Shown one piece after another: positions 25,121 through 32,630 of a DNA stretch of 64,000 nucleotides (positions are counted from its first letter, which is position 1; each line of letters starts with the position of its first letter). Below the pieces are notes generated by a model, which saw nothing but the letters and a program-made list of their open reading frames with translations, was not told the DNA's origin and searched no databases. Location: contig JBLHVN010000003.1 of the NCBI GenBank assembly GCA_047630275.1, positions 248,001 through 312,000 of the forward strand, written 5' to 3'. This DNA is from GCA-2720865 sp047630275. Lineage in GTDB: Bacteria > Bdellovibrionota > Bacteriovoracia > Bacteriovoracales > Bacteriovoracaceae. Position numbers and translations under genes: made by a program.

Positions 25121-25654
25121 TTAGTGCTTTGAGTCCTGAGATCCACAATGAGGCATGCCAGCGGCATAAGGATTATGCACCTTGCTCATCTTAGCGCTAT
25201 TTTGAAGCCACTTCTTTTTAACCATCGGGCATGAATAAGCATTGTACTTACTGCCTACATCATACTTATTCACAATATGAATAAGGGCCATAGAAACTAA
25301 GTGATAGTTCTTATTATTATCGTCACGGTTACTTGTCGATTTAATCTCTTTTAATTTGAGAGCTGAGAAGCTTAACAACTTGGCGATCTCTTTATTTTCA
25401 ATCTTACCAATCTTTACTGATAGATCTTTCGCCTGTTTTTCAACTTCCTTAGCATTGTACTTAAAGAAAGAGGCGTGTAAGGCTTCGTTCGCCTCTAGCA
25501 CCTGGAGGACTTCTTTTTGATCTTTCTCGTTAAGCATAACTCGTTTACTGGCCTTCATCTTAGAATGACCTTTATGCTTATCATGGTCAGACCCTGAGGC
25601 ATGAACAGCTAATTGAAAAGTTAAGCAAATAATTAAAAATAGTGATTTAAACAT
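25121..25654 (-). CDS. Exported DUF3347 protein of the CusCBA unit
   Basis: A 177-residue protein with a Sec signal peptide (1-20) followed by a His/Lys-rich stretch (GSDHDKHKGHSKMK). The mature domain is helical, and its C-terminus has YSCPMVKKKWLQ and NPYAAGMPHCG, the CPM...NPY...CG signature of DUF3347. In other bacteria this domain is found attached to or next to CusB-type adaptors and copper oxidases. Met, His and Cys residues could hand copper to CusB. The ATG at 25654 has AAGGAGA upstream and overlaps the cusA stop by eight bases. Confidence 0.85.
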   Translation of the reverse strand: MFKSLFLIICLTFQLAVHASGSDHDKHKGHSKMKASKRVMLNEKDQKEVLQVLEANEALHASFFKYNAKEVEKQAKDLSVKIGKIENKEIAKLLSFSALKLKEIKSTSNRDDNNKNYHLVSMALIHIVNKYDVGSKYNAYSCPMVKKKWLQNSAKMSKVHNPYAAGMPHCGSQDSKH

Positions 25655-28600
25655 CTTGATTCTCCTTTTTAAGAATTGATTTATATTCAAAGTATGAAAA
25701 AGTAACGGGAACAATAAATAAGGTGATAAGCTCAACAGACATTCCCCCTAGTGTAGGAATGGCCATGGGCTTCATGACCTCACTACCAGCTGAGGTCGAC
25801 CAAAGAATGGGAAAGAGCGCCACCACGGTTGTTGTTGTGGTCATCACAAGGGGCCTGATCCTTCTACTTCCTGCTTCAACAATACAGTCCTTTAACTCAC
25901 TCCAGTTCTTAGGTCTGTGAACTCTGATGCTCTCCTGCAGATAGGTCATCATCACAACCCCATCATCTACTGCAATACCAAAAAGAGCGATGAATCCAAC
26001 CCATACAGCGACAGAAGTATTAAAGCCTCCTATCCACAGGAGGATAAGGCCTCCGGCCATGGCGATAGGAACAGCGCTAAAGATAATGGCTGAGTTTCTA
26101 AGGTTCTTTACTCCAAAGAAGATGATCAATAGATTTATGAGAAGAGCGATAGGAACCAAGGCCATAAGCCTTTTATTTGCCCTTACTTGATTCTCATATT
26201 GACCGGCCCAGACAATGGAATAGCCCTTTGGTAGTTCAATCTTTTTTGCCACAACTTCTTTGGCCTCTTCTACAAAGCCAATTAAGTCTCGGTTCTTAAC
26301 ATTCAATAAAACCACGGATCTTAAAAGACCATTCTCTGATTGAATGGCCGCGGGACCAGTCACAATATTAATCTTGGCCAGTTGCTCTAAAGGGATATGC
26401 TGACCAAGTGGGCTTGGCACTAAGACTCTTTTAAGATCATCAATACGGTCTCTTAACTCTTTTTTATACCTAACCCTAATTGGGAATCTTTCACGTCCCT
26501 CATAGAATTGACCAATATTCATGCCCCCTACTGCAGTCTGTAGAATCTGATTAATAGTTCCTGTGTTGAGTCCGTAACGAGAGGCCGCTACTCTATCAAT
26601 ATCAAATTCGATATAAGGCTTACCTGTTATCTTCTCGGCATAGACACCATAGGCGCCTCTTACCTTCTCAACCTCTTCTCCAATTTGTGCAGCTAGAGAT
26701 TCAAGGGTCTTTAACTCTGGTCCAAAGATCTTAATACCAATCTGTGTCTTTATCCCCGTTGAGATCATTCCGATTCTGGTTTGAATAGGAAAGTCCCATG
26801 AGTTTACGAGGCCCGGCACCTGAAGGGTTTGATCTAAGTCCTGCATGATCTCATAGATGCTTTTCCCAGGAGGCCATTTCTCTTTAGGCACTAACTTAAC
26901 GATAGTTTCAAACATAGCAACGGGAGCAGGATCAATAGCTGTGCTTGCACGCCCAAGTTTTCCGACAGCAAACTCAACCAAGGGATGATCATTTAAAACC
27001 TTATCCGTATAAGCTAAAAGCTCTCTCGCTTTAGTCATGCTGACATCAGGAGTCGTTACGGGCATATAAAGAATGTCCCCTTCGTTTAACGAAGGCATGA
27101 ACTCCTTTCCTAATTGAGTAAAGGCGTAACCTCCAATAATTAAAAGAATAAGAGGAGCAATTAGGAACGTTCCTCTATGATCAAGTACCCAGTTTAAAAG
27201 TGGCTTATAAGTATTAACAATTAAGGAGCTAACCTTATTTTTCTCAATTGGTTTAAGTTTTCCATTTAAGAAGAAAACAGACAGGGCCGGAACTAAGATC
27301 AAGGCAACAACAACTGATCCAAACATGGCAAGAGTCTTGGCCCAAGCAAGAGGACCAAAGAGTTTTCCTTCAGCTCCTTCAAGCCCGAAGACCGGAAGAA
27401 AGGTCACGATGGTAGTTAGAACTGCAGTTAAGATAGCAGGACCCACTTCCCTAGCGGATCTGATAATAATCTTGATTCTTTCTTCTTTAGAGGCATCAGG
27501 CTTTTCAGACAGATGAGAATAGATATTCTCTGTCATGATGATACCCATATCAACCATGGAGCCAATGGCGATGACTAGACCAGATAAACTCATCACGTTT
27601 GAGTCAATGCCAATCAGCTTCATCAAGATAAAACTTATCCCAACTCCAAAAGGAAGAGTTAGAGAGACTAAGATAGAAGTCTTAAAGTGAAGAAGAAATA
27701 AGAGGATCACTATGATTGTGATGATGATCTCTTCAGTTAGGGCAGAGTAGACCGTCGACATGGTTTTTTCAATAAGAATGGTTCGATCGTAAAAGGGAGT
27801 TAAAGTGACTCCGCGAGGAAGACCTTTTCTTACCACTTCTAAGCGCTTCTTTACTCTATCGATGACTTCCTTTGGGTTCTCACCAAAGCGCATGGTGACA
27901 ACGCCGCCAACTGCCTCTTGCCCATTCTTATCTAAGGCCCCCCTTCTAAAAGCAGGACCTGTCCCAACTGTGGCAACATCCTTAACTCTAATAGGTGTCT
28001 TATCTTTAATGGCGATGACAACGTTTTCAATGTCTGAGAGAGACTTAAAGAAGCCCTTTCCTCTAACAATGAATTCTCTATTTCCTTCTTCGACGACTTC
28101 TGCGCCAACATCAATATTACTATTTTGAATAGACTTAATGAGCTTGTTAAAGTGAACGTCATAAGCAAAAAGCTTCTTCGGATCCACGTCAATCTGATAT
28201 TCTTTGACAAAGCCGCCAATACTAGCGACTTCAGAGACTCCCTCGACTCCTTGAAGAAGGTAGCGGGCGTGATAGTCTTGAAGGGTTCTAAGCTCGCTTA
28301 AAGATTTTGGTTTCTCAGCCCCTTCAGCATTTTCAATGGTGTACCAAAAGATCTGCCCAAGCCCAGTAGCATCAGGGCCCATAAGGGGAATAACTCCACT
28401 TGGAACGGAAGAGCCCGCTGAGGCGAGTTTTTCTAAAACACGGGAGCGACTCCAATAGAAATCCACATCGTCTTTAAAGACCACATAGATCGTAGAGAAG
28501 CCAAAGGCTGAGATCCCTCTAATATTCTTCACGCCAGGGATCCCTTGCAGCAGGATGCTTAGAGGGTAAGTCACCTGCTCTTCAATATCTTTAGGAGAGC

Positions 28601-28766
28601 GCCCGGGCCATTCAGTGAAGACAATCTGCTGATTCTCCCCAATGTCTGGAATAGCATCTACTTTAGCCGTTCTAATACTGAAGACAGAAAAGAGCGCTAC
28701 TAAAACAAAGGTGAAGACAACATAGTTTCTTTTTATAATGGAAAATTCAATTAATCGTTTAATCAT
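25647..28766 (-). CDS. cusA: Cu(I)/Ag(I) efflux RND transporter, CusA-like
   Basis: A 1,039-residue inner-membrane HME-RND pump with twelve transmembrane segments and two large periplasmic loops. The helix-4 motif reads AIGSMVDMGIIMTEN, the CusA pattern rather than the Zn/Co-type one. CusA-like periplasmic segments are YMPVTTPDVSMTKAREL, GKLGRASTAIDPAPVAMFET and ISTGIKTQIGIKIFG, which carry Met residues aligned with the CusA Cu(I) relay. It uses the proton gradient to push periplasmic Cu(I)/Ag(I) through the CusC-like channel. Operon order is C-B-A-DUF3347 with overlaps or short gaps. Confidence 0.93.
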   Translation of the reverse strand: MIKRLIEFSIIKRNYVVFTFVLVALFSVFSIRTAKVDAIPDIGENQQIVFTEWPGRSPKDIEEQVTYPLSILLQGIPGVKNIRGISAFGFSTIYVVFKDDVDFYWSRSRVLEKLASAGSSVPSGVIPLMGPDATGLGQIFWYTIENAEGAEKPKSLSELRTLQDYHARYLLQGVEGVSEVASIGGFVKEYQIDVDPKKLFAYDVHFNKLIKSIQNSNIDVGAEVVEEGNREFIVRGKGFFKSLSDIENVVIAIKDKTPIRVKDVATVGTGPAFRRGALDKNGQEAVGGVVTMRFGENPKEVIDRVKKRLEVVRKGLPRGVTLTPFYDRTILIEKTMSTVYSALTEEIIITIIVILLFLLHFKTSILVSLTLPFGVGISFILMKLIGIDSNVMSLSGLVIAIGSMVDMGIIMTENIYSHLSEKPDASKEERIKIIIRSAREVGPAILTAVLTTIVTFLPVFGLEGAEGKLFGPLAWAKTLAMFGSVVVALILVPALSVFFLNGKLKPIEKNKVSSLIVNTYKPLLNWVLDHRGTFLIAPLILLIIGGYAFTQLGKEFMPSLNEGDILYMPVTTPDVSMTKARELLAYTDKVLNDHPLVEFAVGKLGRASTAIDPAPVAMFETIVKLVPKEKWPPGKSIYEIMQDLDQTLQVPGLVNSWDFPIQTRIGMISTGIKTQIGIKIFGPELKTLESLAAQIGEEVEKVRGAYGVYAEKITGKPYIEFDIDRVAASRYGLNTGTINQILQTAVGGMNIGQFYEGRERFPIRVRYKKELRDRIDDLKRVLVPSPLGQHIPLEQLAKINIVTGPAAIQSENGLLRSVVLLNVKNRDLIGFVEEAKEVVAKKIELPKGYSIVWAGQYENQVRANKRLMALVPIALLINLLIIFFGVKNLRNSAIIFSAVPIAMAGGLILLWIGGFNTSVAVWVGFIALFGIAVDDGVVMMTYLQESIRVHRPKNWSELKDCIVEAGSRRIRPLVMTTTTTVVALFPILWSTSAGSEVMKPMAIPTLGGMSVELITLFIVPVTFSYFEYKSILKKENQDV

Positions 28767-28777
28767 AGTCTTGCCTT

Positions 28778-30142
28778 TTAGTGTTGATGACCAGTTGAAG
28801 TCGACATGTCTACATAGCCACCAAATAATTGAGCTTGAGCGTCTAAAAGAAAGTTTCCTTCCATAACAACTTGCTCATTTTCCATAAGCCCATCTTTGAT
28901 CTCTACATAACCTTCAGACTCTTGTCCGGTTAAGATCACGCGGGCTTGAAACTGCTTATCACTAACCTTGACCCAAACAACCTTTCTTTTACCTGTGTCT
29001 ATAATGGCTGAGCGCGGAACAACTAAAGGCATTCCTTCAAGCTCAATCTTCAAAGTAGCGTCAGAGATCATTCCGGGTTTTAGTTTTCCGTTTAGATTCT
29101 TAACTGTTGTTCTAATCTTTAAGGTTCTAGAGATTGAACTTAGAACAGGAGCGACGAAGTCAATCTCCCCTTTTAAGATCTCTCCTGGCTGAGCACTGAA
29201 CTTCATCTCAACTGATTGACCAAGACTAACGAGTCCCGAGTCTTGCTCGTATACATCCATCTCTACCCAAACATCGGAGAGGTCACTAAGTTCAAAGAAG
29301 TTCTGCCCTTCTTTAAAGTACTTTCCAACAATAGCGTTTCTCTTTCTAACTATTCCAGTGGCAGGAGAATAGATGGTTATCTTCTTAGGTATCGATCCTT
29401 TTTTAAACCAACCTTCATACTGAAACTTCTTTATTCCCCATAACTTTAAACGCTCCTCACTTTGAAGCATCATCTCTTTAAAGTCTTTTGACTTATCTTT
29501 TTGAAAGCTTCTTCTCGCTATCAAGTACTCTTCACCAGCTGTAATTAACTGCGGGCTATAAAGATCAATCACGGGGTCACCAAGGCTTATAAAACTACCA
29601 GTCGATTTAACATAGACCTTCTCAACTCTTCCTGAGATTCGGGCAGGTATATTACTTTCTTTATCTTCAGATTGAAGAACACTTCCTAAGAGCCTGATGT
29701 TTTTCGTCATGGACATTGTCGTCACTGGAAAATAATGCGGTTTAAAATGACTAAGCTGAGCCTTTCTTAATTTAACTTTAGCGATATTCATGCCGGCCAT
29801 GCTTGGGGCCTTTACCTTAACCATGGGTGTTCCATCTATGGGACAGACGTCTTCAGTTTCGCTCGTCACATCGGGAAAGTCTTTACATTGATAGCTTGTC
29901 TTTACAGGTACAATCTCACTTTTCTTAGAGCCTGGTTCGTCTATCTCAACTTCAACCTTTGTTAGGTTCATATGACAGATGGGGCATTTACCAGGTTTTG
30001 TCTCTTTGATTTCAGGGTGCATGGAGCAAGTATAATAGCTCTCTACTTTACTATGTGCGTGAGCCGTATCACTGCTCATTTTTATTTCTTCCTTACATGA
30101 AGAGATAAACATAAGTAGAACGACGAAGATTAATTTATTCAT
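28778..30142 (-). CDS. cusB: CusB-like periplasmic adaptor with heavy-metal-binding domain
   Basis: A 454-residue lipoprotein (lipobox FISSC, Cys16). Residues about 37-63 match the heavy-metal-binding domain YTCSMHPE...GKCPICHMNL. A second, diverged copy follows at about 83-110 (YQCKDFPD...DVCPIDGTPM). After these come the barrel-sandwich and helical parts of RND adaptors: PARISGRVEKVYVKSTG, YSPQLITAGEEYL, IYSPATGIVRKRNAIVGKY and DVWVEMDVYEQDS. It links CusA to the outer-membrane channel and may load copper directly. It starts inside the last eight bases of the upstream channel gene. Confidence 0.92.
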   Translation of the reverse strand: MNKLIFVVLLMFISSCKEEIKMSSDTAHAHSKVESYYTCSMHPEIKETKPGKCPICHMNLTKVEVEIDEPGSKKSEIVPVKTSYQCKDFPDVTSETEDVCPIDGTPMVKVKAPSMAGMNIAKVKLRKAQLSHFKPHYFPVTTMSMTKNIRLLGSVLQSEDKESNIPARISGRVEKVYVKSTGSFISLGDPVIDLYSPQLITAGEEYLIARRSFQKDKSKDFKEMMLQSEERLKLWGIKKFQYEGWFKKGSIPKKITIYSPATGIVRKRNAIVGKYFKEGQNFFELSDLSDVWVEMDVYEQDSGLVSLGQSVEMKFSAQPGEILKGEIDFVAPVLSSISRTLKIRTTVKNLNGKLKPGMISDATLKIELEGMPLVVPRSAIIDTGKRKVVWVKVSDKQFQARVILTGQESEGYVEIKDGLMENEQVVMEGNFLLDAQAQLFGGYVDMSTSTGHQH

Positions 30143-31343
30143 ATAGCTTCTCCCCTAGGATGAACTTTTTCTCGATTTGTTTCTTAGTTAACTGACTCTT
30201 AAGCATGCTTCTTTTAATAAGAAGTTTTTGATGCTTTAACTCTGATTGTAATAACTCTACATAACTGGCCCGGCCATAGCGGTAGGACTTTGCTGTTATA
30301 TCTCTTGAGTTTTCAGAGAACTTTATTGTTTTATTATTTAAGATCTCTAGTTCTTTCTTTACTCTATTGATCCCAAAGTTCAGGCCTTCGACTTGGCTCT
30401 CTTTTTGCCTTTGATAATTCCTAAGTTCTTTAGTTGCCATAGTCTTTTTATGAACCGCCTCCGAATGGGCAGCATACTTAGTGCTTGAGGTAGGAATAGG
30501 AAAGGCCACGGAGGCGGAGACAAAGTCCCCTTTATTGTCGATATCAGATCTTTTGGTATAGCCAACTGAGAAAGTCAGATCAGGCACAAAGCTTTTCTTT
30601 TGAGCGCTTAATAAGAACTTCTTAGAATCTAAATTTGCATTGAGCGCCAGTTCCTTAAAGTCCTTCTTAACCTCTGAATCAGTTGCGGAGAGCTTCCAAG
30701 GAACTGTGCTTAGATCAAGCTGACCTTCAAGACCAAGAAGATAACCTAGCCTTGATTCATTTTCTTTGTATTCATACTCTTTAGAACTTAAGGCTGCTTC
30801 AAGCTCAGACTTTCTAATCTTTAAATCTAGGAGACCTTGTTGAGAGATCTTACCGTTAGTATAGAGCTTCTTAGATACCTTTAAGATCTTATCAATCCAG
30901 ACGATGTTTTCGTCGTTGATCTTAATCTCTTCTTTTAGTTGATTAAGATTCGTGATCACTTCCCAAAAACTTTTGATGAGCTCATTCTTTTTATTCAAAG
31001 CAGAGTAGCCCGTGGACTCTCCTAGCTTTCCAAAAGAATCCTTTAGGTTTCCGTACTTATTAGTCAGGGCCACCTTTTGAGTAAGACTTAACTCAATCCC
31101 GGTCATAGGACTCTGATCTGACTCAAGAGAGTCTTTTGGAAAGTTCTTTGCGGCCAGCTTTACCATGGGATCTCCCCATGACCCAACGCTACTACCCTCT
31201 TCAGTCAAGGCAGAACTCTTGGCCTTCAAGGCGCCGACTGCATCGTGAGACTCTATTCTCTTAATAGCATCGTTAAAGCTGTAGCCATAGGCCACTTGCA
31301 TAGCACTCCCTAAAAGAGCACCTAGTATCAATATCGTTTTCAA
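30135..31343 (-). CDS. cusC: CusC/TolC-type outer-membrane efflux protein
   Basis: A 402-residue protein with a Sec signal peptide (1-20) and two repeats of long amphipathic helices, as in the outer-membrane efflux family. SVGYTKRSDIDNKGDFVSAS and VAFPIPTS mark the strand region, and SYRYGRASYVELLQSELKHQ is the conserved second-repeat helix. It would form the trimeric outer-membrane exit of the Cu/Ag pump. It is slightly shorter than E. coli CusC, which is usual for CzcC/CusC-like members. No CsoR-like palindrome lies directly upstream; transcription probably comes from the promoter at 32296-32324. Confidence 0.87.
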   Translation of the reverse strand: MKTILILGALLGSAMQVAYGYSFNDAIKRIESHDAVGALKAKSSALTEEGSSVGSWGDPMVKLAAKNFPKDSLESDQSPMTGIELSLTQKVALTNKYGNLKDSFGKLGESTGYSALNKKNELIKSFWEVITNLNQLKEEIKINDENIVWIDKILKVSKKLYTNGKISQQGLLDLKIRKSELEAALSSKEYEYKENESRLGYLLGLEGQLDLSTVPWKLSATDSEVKKDFKELALNANLDSKKFLLSAQKKSFVPDLTFSVGYTKRSDIDNKGDFVSASVAFPIPTSSTKYAAHSEAVHKKTMATKELRNYQRQKESQVEGLNFGINRVKKELEILNNKTIKFSENSRDITAKSYRYGRASYVELLQSELKHQKLLIKRSMLKSQLTKKQIEKKFILGEKLYE

Positions 31344-31385
31344 AACTAACTCCTAAAAAAATTTAATTTAAATGCATTTTAGAAG

Positions 31386-31727
31386 TTATGAAATGGGAGG
31401 TCTAAGGAAAACAGTGAAATTGCGGTGAATAGATCTTGCGAAGTAATTAAATTCAATAAAGCTTAAAGCTGAAACTACAACGGGACTGCTCTTAAAGCTT
31501 GTCTCTAAAGAAAGGATAGCGCAGCACTTGCACTGACTCTGTTTCTTCTCTTTAGATTCTTTTTTTTCAGATTTCTTTGAGGCGTGAAAAGGACAATCCT
31601 TCATCTGATCTTTTGTCGAGCTAACGCTCGATTGCCCACAGGTCATAAAGTTCGCGCAAACTGTTGCGTTAGCATAGACTAGCTGCGAGCTTAAGATGAA
31701 TGTAAGTATCAGAGTTATTAGCTTCAT
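31386..31727 (-). CDS. Small exported Cys-rich protein before cusC
   Basis: A 113-residue protein with a Sec signal peptide (1-19) and a mature part with Cys at VCANFMTCG, DCPFH and QCKCCAI, flanked by a very Lys/Glu/Ser-rich stretch. A hydrophobic C-terminal segment ends in FLRPPIS. Short proteins with a metal-binding Cys cluster and a PP-ending tail (DUF2946-like) are often found before Cu efflux operons, but the match here is loose. It lies 42 bases upstream of cusC and 74 bases after the haem protein gene and is probably co-transcribed with both. Confidence 0.6.
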   Translation of the reverse strand: MKLITLILTFILSSQLVYANATVCANFMTCGQSSVSSTKDQMKDCPFHASKKSEKKESKEKKQSQCKCCAILSLETSFKSSPVVVSALSFIEFNYFARSIHRNFTVFLRPPIS

Positions 31728-31801
31728 TATTTATAGGTTACCATCTCTTAAAAAATTGTCACGTCAAAATTAGGTCAATTCTCTAACTTATCGGACTTAT
31801 T

Positions 31802-32290
31802 CTACTTTTCTTTACTTAAGGCCTTTTTAGAGAATTCAATCCACTCTAAAACCTGCCTTTTCTCAGTGTCTGAAAGCCTACTTCCAGGGTTCATAATATA
31901 ATAGTTTAGTGGAGGCATACTCCCTCCCATAAGGCTCATCTTGATGGATTCTAAGTCTTCAAGAGCATTTCCATGCCCTAAGAAAGGAAAGTCCTTTGAG
32001 AAGTCTAAGTGGCTCCTCGCTTCTTTAATATCATCATCAATAAGAGACTTTATATAAGGAAGTTCGTAGTACCAAGGAAAACTGGTCTTATCAGAGTGAC
32101 AGTCAAAACAGGACTTTATAAAGATGGCCTTGATTGATTCTTTATATCTCTGGTTGATGACTTCTACGGCCTTAGTTTCATGCTTCTCTAAGACTATAGG
32201 TTCTTGAGTTGGTGGGCCTGGTTTATGAACCTTGCCTTGATGGGCAAAGCTTGAAAAACAAAAGAAAAGGCTTAAGAAGATAAAGTTCAT
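31802..32290 (-). CDS. Exported single-haem protein, paralogue of 13101-13622
   Basis: A 162-residue protein with a Sec signal peptide (1-16) and the same Haem_bd layout as the 13101 gene: CFDCH (Cys61, Cys64, His65), FPWYYELPY, IKEARSHLDFSKDFPFLGHG and MPPLNYYIMNPGSRLS. The two proteins are clear paralogues. It is the first gene of the long unit running to 25121. Its ATG lies only five bases after a promoter -10 box, so the transcript may be leaderless; no ribosome binding site is visible besides an overlapping AAGG. Confidence 0.8.
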   Translation of the reverse strand: MNFIFLSLFFCFSSFAHQGKVHKPGPPTQEPIVLEKHETKAVEVINQRYKESIKAIFIKSCFDCHSDKTSFPWYYELPYIKSLIDDDIKEARSHLDFSKDFPFLGHGNALEDLESIKMSLMGGSMPPLNYYIMNPGSRLSDTEKRQVLEWIEFSKKALSKEK

Positions 32291-32295
32291 AAGCC

Positions 32296-32324
32296 TTTAT
32301 ATCATACCCCAAGGGGGTATGCAA
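32296..32324 (-). promoter_or_regulatory. Promoter with CsoR-like operator in its spacer, before 32290-25121
   Basis: On the minus strand, TTGCAT (complement of 32319-32324), a 17-base spacer and TATAAA (complement of 32296-32301) form a near-consensus promoter. CATACCCC (32303-32310) and GGGGTATG (32314-32321) form an 8-base perfect palindrome filling the spacer. Repression by steric block is the obvious reading. The promoter begins right at the csoR stop codon. Confidence 0.78.
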
Positions 32325-32609
32325 TTAACTCTTACTTACTCTTTTAATCAAAGTTAAGATCTCACTTACTTTCTCATTCATCTCTTCTTTAGATTCTGAA
32401 TCGATGGCCTTTTTAAGGCAGCAATTTAAGTGAGACTCTAAAACTTCAAGCTCTAAAGACTTCATGGCAGATCTGACGGCCTTAACCTGAGTTAGGATAT
32501 CAATACAGTATTTTTCGTCTTCGATCATCTTACCAATACCACGAACTTGCCCTTCAATACGATTGACCCGGCTAAGTTGTGCTTTATGATCTGCGCCTTT
32601 TTTTTCCAT
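32325..32609 (-). CDS. csoR: CsoR-family copper-sensing repressor
   Basis: A 94-residue all-helical DUF156 regulator. The Cu(I) ligand set of CsoR is intact: Cys35 in KYCIDILTQ, His60 and Cys64 in SHLNCCLKK, one residue off the M. tuberculosis numbering (36/61/65). N-terminal Arg-rich RVNRIEGQVRGIGKMIE fits the DNA-contacting helix. An additional Cys63 is present. Apo-CsoR binds promoters; Cu(I) releases it. It lies 21 bases after the oxidase gene at 32631 and is likely co-transcribed and autoregulated through the operator at 34886-34908. Confidence 0.93.
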   Translation of the reverse strand: MEKKGADHKAQLSRVNRIEGQVRGIGKMIEDEKYCIDILTQVKAVRSAMKSLELEVLESHLNCCLKKAIDSESKEEMNEKVSEILTLIKRVSKS

Positions 32610-32630
32610 TGTTGAATCCTATATTTAAAC

